DNA of 64,000 nucleotides from Halomonas alkaliantarctica (GTDB taxonomy: Bacteria > Pseudomonadota > Gammaproteobacteria > Pseudomonadales > Halomonadaceae), in contig NZ_CP122961.1 of assembly GCF_029854215.1 (NCBI RefSeq), positions 4,154,001 to 4,218,000 of the forward strand, read 5' to 3'. The stretch's first letter is position 1; every line of letters begins with the position of its first letter. The notes under the pieces were generated by a model. It made no database searches. It was given only the letters and a program-made list of their open reading frames with translations, and was not told the DNA's origin. The translations under genes and the position numbers were made by a program. Below, in pieces: positions 17,699-26,238 of the stretch.

Positions 17699-18466
17699 TT
17701 AAAGCGCCAGGTCGTACTCAACGATTAGCGGTGCGAACTCGGAGAAGGTCGCATCGTAATCGATCCACGCGTCGACAACGTGGCGGCGGAAGTTGGGGCC
17801 GACTAACTGATAGTCGATCCGCCAGCCTTCCTGGCGCTCACGGGGTACGTCTTGGTCAAGCTTCGGCCACCAAGTGTACTCACCTGCATCGCGGTTAATC
17901 TCGCGGAAGGTGTCGATAAACCCGGTGGGGCCAAGCACCTGATCCATCCAGGCGCGCTCTTCCGGGCGGAAGCCTGAGGTCAGTTGATTATCCGACCAGT
18001 TAGCCAAATCGACAGTTTTATGGGCAATATGCCAGGTACCGCAGAGGATGTATTCGCGGCGTTTGCGCGACATCTTCGTCAGGTACTCCTGATACTGCTC
18101 CATAAACGCCTGTTTGGCTTTTTGGTCACTTCCGTCAGGCATCAGGAAGGAGACGATACTGAAGCGTTCATAATCCGCCTGCAGAAAACGTCCTTCATGA
18201 TCACACTGAGGAAACCCAAGGCCATACATAATCGCCTTGGGAATTTTGCGGCAATAGAGTGCCACACCGGAAAAACCATCCTCTTCGGCATCCAGGAAGT
18301 AGCCTTCATAGCCTTCCGGATACAGAATGTGGTCACCCAGTTCAAAACTTTTTGCCTTGATGTTCTGCACGCAGACCACGTCGACATCCTGCTGAGCCAG
18401 CCAGTCCAGGAAGCCACGATCGACGGCATCACGAATACCATTGACATTGATGCTGGCAATTTTCAT
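17699..18466 (-). CDS. Crc-like protein: ExoIII/EEP-fold homologue with lost catalytic residues
   Basis: A 255-residue protein with the exonuclease III fold (MKIASINVNGIRDAV at the N-terminus, GEYTWWP, GWRIDYQLV). Most nuclease residues are replaced. The metal-binding Glu of LQExK is Asn35 (VCVQNIK), GDxNIAH is GTWHIAH (Asp to Thr144, Asn to His146), and the terminal SDHxP is SEFAP (His to Phe244). It shares RKRREYI, ERAWMD, the NW.D block and position beside pyrE with Pseudomonas Crc, which has no nuclease activity and acts with Hfq in catabolite repression. It is therefore probably a Crc-type regulator rather than a working AP endonuclease. A classic annotation would read exodeoxyribonuclease III. 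Confidence 0.82.
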   Translation of the reverse strand: MKIASINVNGIRDAVDRGFLDWLAQQDVDVVCVQNIKAKSFELGDHILYPEGYEGYFLDAEEDGFSGVALYCRKIPKAIMYGLGFPQCDHEGRFLQADYERFSIVSFLMPDGSDQKAKQAFMEQYQEYLTKMSRKRREYILCGTWHIAHKTVDLANWSDNQLTSGFRPEERAWMDQVLGPTGFIDTFREINRDAGEYTWWPKLDQDVPRERQEGWRIDYQLVGPNFRRHVVDAWIDYDATFSEFAPLIVEYDLAL

Positions 18467-18607
18467 AAATCGTCCCTTTTGCGTCGCTGCTGTATGATAC
18501 CCGACGTTTAGACGTTTGGGTAAAGGCAGCTAGTAAAACTTGCCATTTACCCCACTTTTATTGTTGCTTTCGTACCGATTTAAACCTACCGCCTAGTGAG
18601 GAATGCC

Positions 18608-19273
18608 GTGGCTACCACTCTACAACCCTACCAGCGCGATTTCATTGCCTTTGCCATTGAGCAAGGCGTGCTTAAGTTTGGTGAGTTTACGCTTAAATCT
18701 GGCCGCGCTAGCCCCTACTTTTTCAACGCGGGGCTGTTTCAAACCGGTCGTGCGCTGGCCAAACTGGGGCGTTTTTACGCCCAGGCAATTGTCGATAGCG
18801 GCTTAAATGCCGATGTGCTGTTTGGCCCGGCGTACAAAGGCATCCCACTGGCGGCAGTGACGGCAGCAGCCCTGGCAGATCACCACGACCTGGATATGCC
18901 TTACGCTTTCAATCGCAAAGAGGCTAAAACCCACGGCGAAGGCGGCAACATAGTAGGCGCACCGCTTTCAGGCGATATTTTGATCATTGATGACGTGATT
19001 ACCGCGGGCACCGCCATTCGCGAAGTGATGACACTGATTGAGCAAAGCGGCGCCCAGGCCGGGGGCGTAATTATCGCGCTTGATCGCCAGGAGCGCGGCC
19101 AGGGCGAGCAGAGTGCGATTCAGGAAGTACAGGCCGAATACGGTATGCCGGTGGTCAGTATCGTCACTTTAGAGCAAGTGCTTACTTACCTTGAAGAGCA
19201 AGCCGGTGGCGAAATGCTCGCCTACGCTGAAGCGATCAGGGCCTATCGTGACCGCTATGGGATCGCTAGTTGA
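18608..19273 (+). CDS. pyrE: Orotate phosphoribosyltransferase
   Basis: A 221-residue enzyme of pyrimidine synthesis, joining orotate and PRPP to give OMP. It matches E. coli PyrE along its length: [29 protein letters not shown] at the N-terminus (shown here as a family match), [27 protein letters not shown] as the catalytic loop, and [14 protein letters not shown] as the PRPP-binding motif. GTG at 18608 is preferred over GTG at 18596, because the sequence GTGAGGA around 18596 then serves as ribosome site. It is divergent from the crc-like gene and converges with trmL with only two bases between the stops. Confidence 0.95.
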   Translation: MATTLQPYQRDFIAFAIEQGVLKFGEFTLKSGRASPYFFNAGLFQTGRALAKLGRFYAQAIVDSGLNADVLFGPAYKGIPLAAVTAAALADHHDLDMPYAFNRKEAKTHGEGGNIVGAPLSGDILIIDDVITAGTAIREVMTLIEQSGAQAGGVIIALDRQERGQGEQSAIQEVQAEYGMPVVSIVTLEQVLTYLEEQAGGEMLAYAEAIRAYRDRYGIAS

Positions 19274-19275
19274 TT

Positions 19276-19746
19276 TTAGATCGAACCTGCGCCAGCGAAA
19301 CCTTGCTGGCGCCACGCTTCGTAGCTCACAATAGCCACGGCGTTGGATAAGTTTAGGCTACGGTTATTGGGCTGCATAGGCAGGCGCAGTTTGTGTTCCG
19401 CGGTTAGCGCTTCGTGTACCTGGGGCGAGAGCCCAGCGGTTTCAGAGCCAAACAGCAGCACATCGCCTGGAGCGAAATCGGCATCGCTGTAGGTGCGAGT
19501 CCCTTTAGTGGTGATCGCCCAGATGCGCCGCCCCTGCATGGCCTGCTGAAAGGCGTTAAAATCCGCATGGCGAGTCACGTTGTCGAGATCGCGGTAATCC
19601 AGCCCGGCGCGGCGCAGCTTTTTCTCTTCCAGGTCGAAGCCAAGTGGCTCAATCAGGTGTAACCGGCAGCCATTGTTGGCCACCAAGCGCATGATATTGC
19701 CCGTATTGGGCGCCATACGCGGTTCAAAAAGAGCTACTTCAAACAT
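19276..19746 (-). CDS. trmL: tRNA (cytidine/uridine(34)-2'-O)-methyltransferase
   Basis: A 156-residue SPOUT-class methyltransferase that methylates the wobble ribose of tRNA-Leu isoacceptors. It matches E. coli Trm[60 protein letters not shown], and the knot motif [29 protein letters not shown] region. ATG at 19746 aligns with the E. coli start and has an AGGCAGG site; an in-frame GTG at 19752 is the alternative. Confidence 0.94.
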   Translation of the reverse strand: MFEVALFEPRMAPNTGNIMRLVANNGCRLHLIEPLGFDLEEKKLRRAGLDYRDLDNVTRHADFNAFQQAMQGRRIWAITTKGTRTYSDADFAPGDVLLFGSETAGLSPQVHEALTAEHKLRLPMQPNNRSLNLSNAVAIVSYEAWRQQGFAGAGSI

Positions 19747-19842
19747 CGCCACCTGCCTATTGTTTGCCCATTATGCATTGACCAAGCGCCGCCGATTGTA
19801 ATCGAAATCGCCTAGCAACACTCGCAGAGGATCGCCCACGCC

Positions 19843-21912
19843 ATGACGCCTGCCACGCCAAAGAGCATTCTAAGTCGCATTAAAGGGCTCAACCCGCGCC
19901 AGCAGGAAGCCGTGCGCTACATTGATGGCCCTTGCCTAGTGTTGGCGGGCGCAGGTTCCGGTAAAACCAGCGTAATCACCACCAAAATTGCCTATTTGGT
20001 GCAAGAGTGCGGGATGAGTGCGCGCAAAATCGCTGCGGTGACCTTTACCAATAAAGCCGCCCGGGAGATGAAAGAGCGCGTCGGCCAGATGCTCCATGGC
20101 AAAGAGGGTCACGGGTTAACGGTCTCCACCTTCCACACCCTGGGGCTGAATATTATCCGCGGCGAGCTTAAAACCCTGGGCTACAAGCCGGGTTTTTCGC
20201 TGTTTGACCCGGAAGATGCCAAGGCGCTGCTGCGCGATTTAATGAACAAAGACGCTCAGGTGGACGCCGAGCAGATCAACGCCGTGCAGAGCAAAATTTC
20301 CACCTGGAAGAACGACTTGGTGCTGCCCAGCGACGCGCTCTCGTTTGCTGCGGATGACGATGATCACTTTGCCGCCCGGGTGTACGAAGCCTACGTACGT
20401 CACCTAAAAGCCTACAACGCAGTGGATTTTGACGATCTGATTCTGCTGCCAGTGGTACTGCTGCAACGTGACCCTGAAGCGCTGGAGCGCTGGCGGCGCA
20501 AAATCCACTACATGCTGGTGGATGAGTACCAGGACACCAACGTCTCCCAGTACCTGCTGGTGAAACTGCTGATGGCGGAGCGCTCCACGTTTACCGTGGT
20601 GGGTGACGACGACCAATCGATCTACGCCTGGCGCGGCGCCCGGCCTGAAAACCTGATTACCCTGGGTGAAGATTTTCCGCGCCTTAAAGTCATCAAGCTG
20701 GAGCAGAACTACCGCTCTACCGCCACGATACTGCGCGCCGCCAATACGCTGATCGCCAATAACCCCCACGTTTACGAGAAGACGCTGTGGTCGGATATGG
20801 GCGACGGTGCACCGATTCGGGTGATCGTGAATCGCCATGAAGAGGCAGAGTCTGAGCGGGTCGCCAGCGAAATGCTCACTCGGCGCATCAAGGAGAAAGC
20901 CGAGTGGCGGGACTTTGCGGTGCTTTATCGGGGCAACTTCCAGGCCCGCTTGTTAGAGCTTAAGTTGCAGCACTACCAGATTCCTTACAAGCTCTCCGGT
21001 GGCACGTCGTTTTTCTCGCGCAACGAGATTAAAGACACCATGGCTTACCTGCGCTTGCTGATTAACCCCGCGGACGACAACGCCTTTTTGCGCATTGTGA
21101 ACGTGCCACGTCGAGAAGTGGGCCCAGGAACCGTCGAGAAACTCGCCAACTACGCCACCGAACGCTCGATATCGCTATTTGCCGCCTGTCACGAGTTAGG
21201 GTTAGAACAGGTATTGCCAACCCGAGCGACGGAGCGCTTAAGCCGCTTTACCCACTTTATTGATGGCGTGCGCAAGCGCATGGATCAAGGCGATGCCATT
21301 GCCGCCATTCGCGACATGCTGCGGGATATGGATTACGAAGCCTGGCTGTATCAAAACGCCAGCGCGCCCACCGTCGCCGAACGCCGCATGGCCAACGTGT
21401 GGATTCTCATCGACCAGCTAGAAAAGTCGCTCAACCGAGAGCCAGAAGACGATACCGACTCCACCGAGACCGAAACCGACGGTGTTCAAGCGGCTATTTC
21501 GCGCCTGGTGCTGCGCGATATTCTGGAACAGCAGGCGGAAGAGGATGATTCCGATCGCGTGCAGCTACTCACCATGCACGCCTCAAAAGGCCTGGAGTTT
21601 CCGCATGTCTATTTGATGGGCTTAGAGGAGGACCTGCTGCCCCACCGCAACGCCATCGAAGTAGGCACCGTGGAGGAGGAGCGGCGGCTCGCCTACGTAG
21701 GCATCACCCGGGCGCGGCGTACGCTGACGTTGACCCTTGCCCGCCAGCGCAAAGCCTACGGTGAACTGATGGACTGCGCACCCAGCCGCTTTTTAGACGA
21801 GCTGCCTGGGGAGGATTTGGAGTGGGAAGGTCGTGCGGATAAAGAGGATCCGGATAAGAAACAGGCTCGCGGCAAAGACGCCATTGCCGGGCTGCGCTCG
21901 CTGCTGGGGTGA
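19843..21912 (+). CDS. rep: ATP-dependent DNA helicase Rep (UvrD/PcrA superfamily 1A)
   Basis: A 689-residue 3'-5' helicase that clears proteins from DNA ahead of the replisome. SF1A motifs are present in order: Q motif LNPRQQEAV, Walker A GAGSGKT (36-42), Ia TFTNKAAREM, motif II DEYQDT, III VVGDDDQSIYAWRGA, IV YRGNFQARLLE, V TMHASKGLEF, VI VGITRARRTL. The closest match is E. coli Rep (673 residues) rather than UvrD, seen in SFFSRNEIKD and the C-terminal PSRFLDELP.DDLEWE-like region. The N-terminus is about 14 residues longer than in E. coli. Confidence 0.96.
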   Translation: MTPATPKSILSRIKGLNPRQQEAVRYIDGPCLVLAGAGSGKTSVITTKIAYLVQECGMSARKIAAVTFTNKAAREMKERVGQMLHGKEGHGLTVSTFHTLGLNIIRGELKTLGYKPGFSLFDPEDAKALLRDLMNKDAQVDAEQINAVQSKISTWKNDLVLPSDALSFAADDDDHFAARVYEAYVRHLKAYNAVDFDDLILLPVVLLQRDPEALERWRRKIHYMLVDEYQDTNVSQYLLVKLLMAERSTFTVVGDDDQSIYAWRGARPENLITLGEDFPRLKVIKLEQNYRSTATILRAANTLIANNPHVYEKTLWSDMGDGAPIRVIVNRHEEAESERVASEMLTRRIKEKAEWRDFAVLYRGNFQARLLELKLQHYQIPYKLSGGTSFFSRNEIKDTMAYLRLLINPADDNAFLRIVNVPRREVGPGTVEKLANYATERSISLFAACHELGLEQVLPTRATERLSRFTHFIDGVRKRMDQGDAIAAIRDMLRDMDYEAWLYQNASAPTVAERRMANVWILIDQLEKSLNREPEDDTDSTETETDGVQAAISRLVLRDILEQQAEEDDSDRVQLLTMHASKGLEFPHVYLMGLEEDLLPHRNAIEVGTVEEERRLAYVGITRARRTLTLTLARQRKAYGELMDCAPSRFLDELPGEDLEWEGRADKEDPDKKQARGKDAIAGLRSLLG

Positions 21913-21964
21913 TCAAGCGGAAGTTATAAACGCGAGTTTTATAAATGAGGCTTCAAAACAAAAA

Positions 21965-22000
21965 TATCCACAGGGCGATCACTAAAACACCCTGTGGATA
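21965..22000 (-). terminator. Terminator of the di-heme cytochrome gene
   Basis: TATCCACAGGG and CCCTGTGGATA form an 11-bp stem with a 14-base loop. Read on the minus strand it is followed by ATTTTTGTTTTG, which fits an intrinsic terminator 46 bases after the cytochrome stop. On the plus strand it also lies 52 bases behind rep and could act for it less efficiently. Confidence 0.7.
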
Positions 22001-22045
22001 AATTTACTAAGCTAAATCAGTGCTGCTTAATCGAACTCATTAATG

Positions 22046-22906
22046 CTACTGGGCTTGAGCCATTAAATAATCCACAACGGCCATCACTTCTTCGTCAGAC
22101 AGGTTGGGGTTGCCACCCTTGGCAGGCATAGCGCCCTTACCGTTAATCGCGCTGGCGTAAAGTTCATCAGCCCCTTTCTCTAAACGTGCCGCCCAGGCTT
22201 CTGAATCGCCTTTGGTGGGTGCGCCGGCAACGCCATTATCGTGGCACGCCACACAGCCAGAGCTAGCGTAAAGCGCTTCACCGTCTAAATCGCTACCGCC
22301 ACTCGCTTCTTCAGAGGCGGCCGCGGCTTCTTCACTCTCAGTGCCGTCATTAGCAGCCATATTTTCTTCAGTTGAAGCGGCTTCACCTTCAGTAGCGGCG
22401 GCCTCTTCAGTAGCCTCTTCCACCGGTGCTGACTCTTCAGAAGCAGCATCGTCACCACCGCCTAATTCAGGCACTTCCATAACCGGCTCAACCATATAGG
22501 CAACCGCTGCTTCCATTTCCTCGTCGGAAAGGTTGGGGTTACCGCCTTTCGCTGGCATGGCGCCAATACCGTTGATAGCGTGGTCTAACAGCGTGGCGAA
22601 ACCTTGCTCAGTACGTGCAGACCAAGCAGCTTCATCACCACGAATAGGCGCGCCTGCAGCACCCGTTTCATGGCATGCCATACAGATATTGTTGTAGATA
22701 CCCTCACCGTCTATACCACCACTACTGGCAGAGGCCGCTGGTGCCGCCGCGGTGCCACAGTCTTGGCCTTGTAAACAGAGTTGACCCACCGGCGCCAAAC
22801 GCTCGGCAATCGCATCACGTGCGGCGTCATCTTGGGCATAAACACTGGATGTGCCCGCCATGAAGCCGAGGGCCGCCAGCCCGCTCATGATCAGCTTAGC
22901 TTTCAC
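22046..22906 (-). CDS. Exported di-heme cytochrome c (c5-like) with an acidic linker
   Basis: A 286-residue protein with a signal peptide (VKAKLIMSGLAALGFMAGTSSVYAQ) and two class I cytochrome c domains. Each has a CxxCH heme site (CMACH in the first, CVACH in the second), the GAxGAP segment after it, and PAKGGNPNLSDEE with the axial Met region missing or displaced (AMPAKGG supplies a Met). The domains are joined by about 60 residues made mainly of Glu, Ala and Ser. GTG at 22906 is chosen because AGAGG lies eight bases before it and the signal peptide begins there. It acts as a periplasmic electron carrier, perhaps to an oxidase; no partner is encoded nearby. Confidence 0.88.
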   Translation of the reverse strand: MKAKLIMSGLAALGFMAGTSSVYAQDDAARDAIAERLAPVGQLCLQGQDCGTAAAPAASASSGGIDGEGIYNNICMACHETGAAGAPIRGDEAAWSARTEQGFATLLDHAINGIGAMPAKGGNPNLSDEEMEAAVAYMVEPVMEVPELGGGDDAASEESAPVEEATEEAAATEGEAASTEENMAANDGTESEEAAAASEEASGGSDLDGEALYASSGCVACHDNGVAGAPTKGDSEAWAARLEKGADELYASAINGKGAMPAKGGNPNLSDEEVMAVVDYLMAQAQ

Positions 22907-23089
22907 TCTCACCACCTCTTGAGTATTGTCATAAAACGTTATCCTCAACCCCTGTGCGTGGCAGCGCCAATATTGACGGTGCGCAGCTGAGACGCCAAGA
23001 CGTGCATATAGAACTAGTATAACGGCAACGCAAAGCGCAAGAAAATGCTACTAAGCGTGCTTATGTGATCCATAGGTACTATCTAAGCC

Positions 23090-24037
23090 TTATTTTGCTG
23101 CTCCGCCCCCCTTGCCACCACCTTTCCACGCTAATAAACGCTGCTGTGCATAGCGCACAAAACCCGCCTCCCGGTAGAGCTGTTTGGCTGGCACATTGGC
23201 GTCATCCACCCCCAACATAACTTCCTGCACGCCTGCCTGCTGGGCAAGTTCCAGGGCTTTATTTAACAGCGAACGACCCAAGCCTTTGCCACGCCAATCG
23301 GGCGTTAACCCCATTAGCATCAGCTCCCAGCCGCCTTGCGCAGGGCGCGGCGCAAGTAGAAGCACGCCCACTACAACTTCTTGATAGCCAACAGCGTACC
23401 AGTGCTGGGGCGCGTGGGAATCCTGTTGATAAAATCCGGCTAATAACTCTTCAACCGAGAGTACGTCGCGCAGGGGACGGCTATCCAGCGAATCCTGCCC
23501 CACGGCTGCCAATAGGGCTAGCTGTTCCGACTGAGAAAACTCGCTAAGCGGCTGCAGCGATAACGGGATAGCTTCATGCATCATTAAACGGCGTTTACTG
23601 CTGACCGTTAAGTGCTCCAAGCAAGCTAAACGCTGCATTCCATGCTCAACTAACAGCGCTTCTGATGCGGGCGCATGAGGTGAAAGTACCAAGTGGCACA
23701 AGCGAATATTGTGGACGTTTACCCATGCATTGGCCGCACGCAATAGGGCGCTAGTATGCACACTCCGTTCGCTGGACAGTTCCTTGGGTAACCATAGCTG
23801 CGCCATATTCATGGGCAGAGGTTGTACCCAGATGGCGCTCACCAACTGGCCTGCCTCAATAGTTATCCATAGCCCATCCCACTGGGCATCTGGCTGATTG
23901 TACATTGCCTTTACCGCTGCGCTCAGAGCTGCTTGCTGTGCAGGGTCATAGGCGGCTGCAAGCTGGAGCAGTGCTTCGCGCCGCCTTGAGGCTGGGCACT
24001 TTATGGCCTGGACGGGTAATTTCTGTTCGGACGTCAT
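23090..24037 (-). CDS. GNAT family N-acetyltransferase
   Basis: A 315-residue protein whose C-terminal 120 residues are a clear GNAT domain: VGVLLLAPRP as beta-4, the acetyl-CoA loop LTPDWRGKGLGRSLL (R/QxxGxG/A motif), and DDANVPAKQLYREAGF typical of motif B. The N-terminal half is weakly similar and may be a second, degenerate GNAT domain. The substrate is unknown. The start ATG at 24037 follows GGAGAGA. It is divergent from the thermostable-hemolysin operon and shares a 115-base intergenic region containing the PmrA-like box, so it might be coregulated. It ends in a glycine- and lysine-rich tail (GGGKGGGAAK). Confidence 0.85.
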   Translation of the reverse strand: MTSEQKLPVQAIKCPASRRREALLQLAAAYDPAQQAALSAAVKAMYNQPDAQWDGLWITIEAGQLVSAIWVQPLPMNMAQLWLPKELSSERSVHTSALLRAANAWVNVHNIRLCHLVLSPHAPASEALLVEHGMQRLACLEHLTVSSKRRLMMHEAIPLSLQPLSEFSQSEQLALLAAVGQDSLDSRPLRDVLSVEELLAGFYQQDSHAPQHWYAVGYQEVVVGVLLLAPRPAQGGWELMLMGLTPDWRGKGLGRSLLNKALELAQQAGVQEVMLGVDDANVPAKQLYREAGFVRYAQQRLLAWKGGGKGGGAAK

Positions 24038-24089
24038 TATCTCTCCGCCTGCTCCAACAGCTCAGTAAAGCTAGGAGTGAATAGTTACT

Positions 24090-24112
24090 CAACTTAAGCG
24101 TACGTTAAGTTG
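24090..24112. promoter_or_regulatory. PmrA/QseB-like response-regulator box
   Basis: CTTAAG-CGTAC-GTTAAG (24093-24109) matches the PmrA/BasR-type box HTTAAK-N5-HTTAAK except for the first base of the second half. The same sequence sits in a perfect inverted repeat, CAACTTAA-N7-TTAAGTTG (24090-24112). It lies 41 bases upstream of the thermostable-hemolysin-like gene, whose operon ends with an OmpR-type regulator and its kinase. Autoregulation through this site is inferred. Confidence 0.6.
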
Positions 24113-24152
24113 CTTCGCCCAGAGTGTCGGAAAACACGATGGAGATCACCCG

Positions 24153-24794
24153 ATGGCTCGCCTACGTTCGCTCCCTACTGCGTTAGCAACGCTGGATTGG
24201 CATGAAGCCCTCAATTGGCAGGAAACGGCGGCTCTTCAACAGCTGATTCAGCAACGTTTTGCCCAACAACATAACGCTCATATCCAGCATTTTTTGCCCC
24301 GTTTATTTGGGTTATGGCAGGCGGAGCAACCGCAAGCCGCGGTGGGGCTTCGCTTTGCCAACAGCGAGCCATTATTTTTAGAGTGCTATTTGGATGGCCA
24401 GGCCGAAGACATTCTCAATCAGCGTTTTCAACAGTCCATTGCCCGTCGGGATATTGCTGAAATTGGTAATTTAGCCAGCTTACGCCCTGGCTTACTGCAC
24501 CAGCTATTCATCTGTTTAGCGCGCCAGTTGGCAGCAGAAGGCGTTGCTTGGCTACTGTTTACAGCCACCCCGGAAGTCGCCAACGGGCTACGCCGTTTGG
24601 GCCTTGAGCCACAGCCTATTTCCCCTGCCGACCCTCACCGCTTAGGCGATCAGTTACACCTTTGGGGCCACTACTATCAGCATCGCCCGTGGGTGATGGC
24701 CGGCGATCTTCGCCACGCCATGCACACGCTTCAAACACTGCCAGCCTTTACGGAAATAGCAAGCGAAGAGGTGTTGCATGCACGACTTGCCTAA
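24153..24794 (+). CDS. Thermostable hemolysin family protein (GNAT/acyltransferase-like)
   Basis: A 213-residue protein resembling the thermostable hemolysin family: an N-terminal IQ.RF...HNAHIQHFLPRLFGL region, AVGLRFANSEPLFLECYLD, RRDIAEIGNLASLRPG, and LFICLARQLAAEGVAWLLFTATPEVANGLRRLG. The last parts resemble motifs A and B of GNAT and acyl-homoserine-lactone synthase folds. Despite the name, nothing here suggests a toxin: no signal peptide and no membrane segment. An acyl- or acetyl-transfer role in the pathway encoded downstream is inferred. GGAGA precedes the ATG. It overlaps the ligase gene by 17 bases and is the first gene of the seven-gene operon. Confidence 0.78.
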   Translation: MARLRSLPTALATLDWHEALNWQETAALQQLIQQRFAQQHNAHIQHFLPRLFGLWQAEQPQAAVGLRFANSEPLFLECYLDGQAEDILNQRFQQSIARRDIAEIGNLASLRPGLLHQLFICLARQLAAEGVAWLLFTATPEVANGLRRLGLEPQPISPADPHRLGDQLHLWGHYYQHRPWVMAGDLRHAMHTLQTLPAFTEIASEEVLHARLA

Positions 24795-26238
24795 TCCGCT
24801 GATGGTACGTATTGCCCATTACGCTCAGCACACCCCACAGCGTATCGCACTTAGTGATGGCTCACAGCCCCTGACCTATGCCGATGTGGTACACCACGTC
24901 ACCCAACGGCGCCAGCGTTTGCGCGACATCAATGCCTGCCGCATTGCACTAGCTCTGGATAACGGTCTGGAGTGGGCACTATGGGATTTGGCTATGATGG
25001 CCGAAGGATGTGTGGCGGTGCCCATCCCTGCCTTTTTTAGCGACCAACAGCGCCGTCATACGGTTCAGCAGGCGGGGCTGGATAGCTGGATTGGCCACGG
25101 CAGCGAGCCTTACGGTTTTCAAGCCACCCCCGACTCAGCCATTGCTCAGCGCCGGGTTGATCACCCCCCTGCGTTACACGAAGGCACCACACGCATCACT
25201 TTCACTTCAGGCACCAGCGGCACGCCCAAGGGGGTGTGTCTGGATAATACGGCGCTGTTAACCGTTACTGGAAGCCTGGCGGAGGTAGTGGCACCGCTTG
25301 ATATACGCCGCCACTTAGCCCTGCTGCCCCTCTCAACGTTGCTCGAAAATATCGGTGGGCTTTATCTACCGCTATGGCTGGGTGCCTGCAGCATTTTGCC
25401 GGATATGGCCACCTTAGGCTGGCAGGGGGCTAGCGGTTTTAACGCTCAGCTCGCCCTCGACGCCATTGAGCGCTATCAACCCCACAGCATGATTTTGGTT
25501 CCTCAACTTCTTCAAGCGTTGGTCAGCCAGTCCACAACGGCGCCCAAGAGCCTGCGCTTTGTGGCCGTGGGCGGCGCGCATGTGGCCAACACTCTGCTCA
25601 CTCACGCCCGGCGTGGCGGATGGCCTGTCTATGAAGGCTATGGCTTATCTGAAGGCACCTCGGTGGTCTGCCTGAATCGCCCAGGCGAACCAAGCTGCGG
25701 CGTTGGTCGCCCGCTGCCCCACATCCAGGTTCGTATTGATAACGATGGCCAGCTGCATATCCGCGGTGCCTTAATGCTTGGTTATGTCGGTGAAGCGCCT
25801 TGCGGTGATTGGTATGCCACGGGGGATATCGGTCAGTGGCAAGACAACGCCATCACGCTCAATGGCCGCCAGCGAGAAGTCTTTATTACCGCCTACGGCC
25901 GTAACGTTAACCCACAATGGGTAGAAGGCGAGCTCTGCACCCAGTCTGCTATTGCCCAAGCCATGGTGTATGGCGAGGCCCTGCCCGCTAACCGTGCGCT
26001 GATCGTACCCGCGACACCCCATATCACCAATGCCCAAATAGACGCTGCCCTCAATGCAGTGAATCGCACGCTACCCGATTACGCCCAAGTGCATGAATGG
26101 CAGCGCGCCGCCCCCTTTACGCCCCACAACCAACAACTCACGGCCAACGGCCGCCTACGCCGCGACACCCTGCTAGCCACCTATGGTCACTGGCTAAGGG
26201 CCGTCGTGACTGACACACCCAAAGGAGTAACACCATGA
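24778..26238 (+). CDS. AMP-dependent acyl ligase (ANL superfamily), with Arg at the A10 lysine position
   Basis: A 486-residue adenylate-forming enzyme, shorter than usual acyl-CoA synthetases (about 550-600). Motifs present: phosphate loop TFTSGTSGTPKG, A5 YEGYGLSEGT, A7 YATGDIG, and A8 GRQREVFITAYGRNVNPQWVE. The C-terminal A10 motif, usually GK or LK before R(R), reads LTANGRLRRD, so the catalytic lysine is replaced by Arg or not conserved. A fatty or related carboxylic acid is the probable substrate; whether the acceptor is CoA, a carrier protein or another partner is not clear. No acyl carrier protein is in the operon. It overlaps its neighbours on both sides (17 and 4 bases). Confidence 0.87.
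   Translation: MHDLPNPLMVRIAHYAQHTPQRIALSDGSQPLTYADVVHHVTQRRQRLRDINACRIALALDNGLEWALWDLAMMAEGCVAVPIPAFFSDQQRRHTVQQAGLDSWIGHGSEPYGFQATPDSAIAQRRVDHPPALHEGTTRITFTSGTSGTPKGVCLDNTALLTVTGSLAEVVAPLDIRRHLALLPLSTLLENIGGLYLPLWLGACSILPDMATLGWQGASGFNAQLALDAIERYQPHSMILVPQLLQALVSQSTTAPKSLRFVAVGGAHVANTLLTHARRGGWPVYEGYGLSEGTSVVCLNRPGEPSCGVGRPLPHIQVRIDNDGQLHIRGALMLGYVGEAPCGDWYATGDIGQWQDNAITLNGRQREVFITAYGRNVNPQWVEGELCTQSAIAQAMVYGEALPANRALIVPATPHITNAQIDAALNAVNRTLPDYAQVHEWQRAAPFTPHNQQLTANGRLRRDTLLATYGHWLRAVVTDTPKGVTP

Noticed and set aside
24153-24794. A hemolysin toxin, from the family name
   Set aside because: No signal peptide, membrane segment or toxin secretion genes; the sequence resembles GNAT/acyltransferase folds and sits in a metabolic operon.
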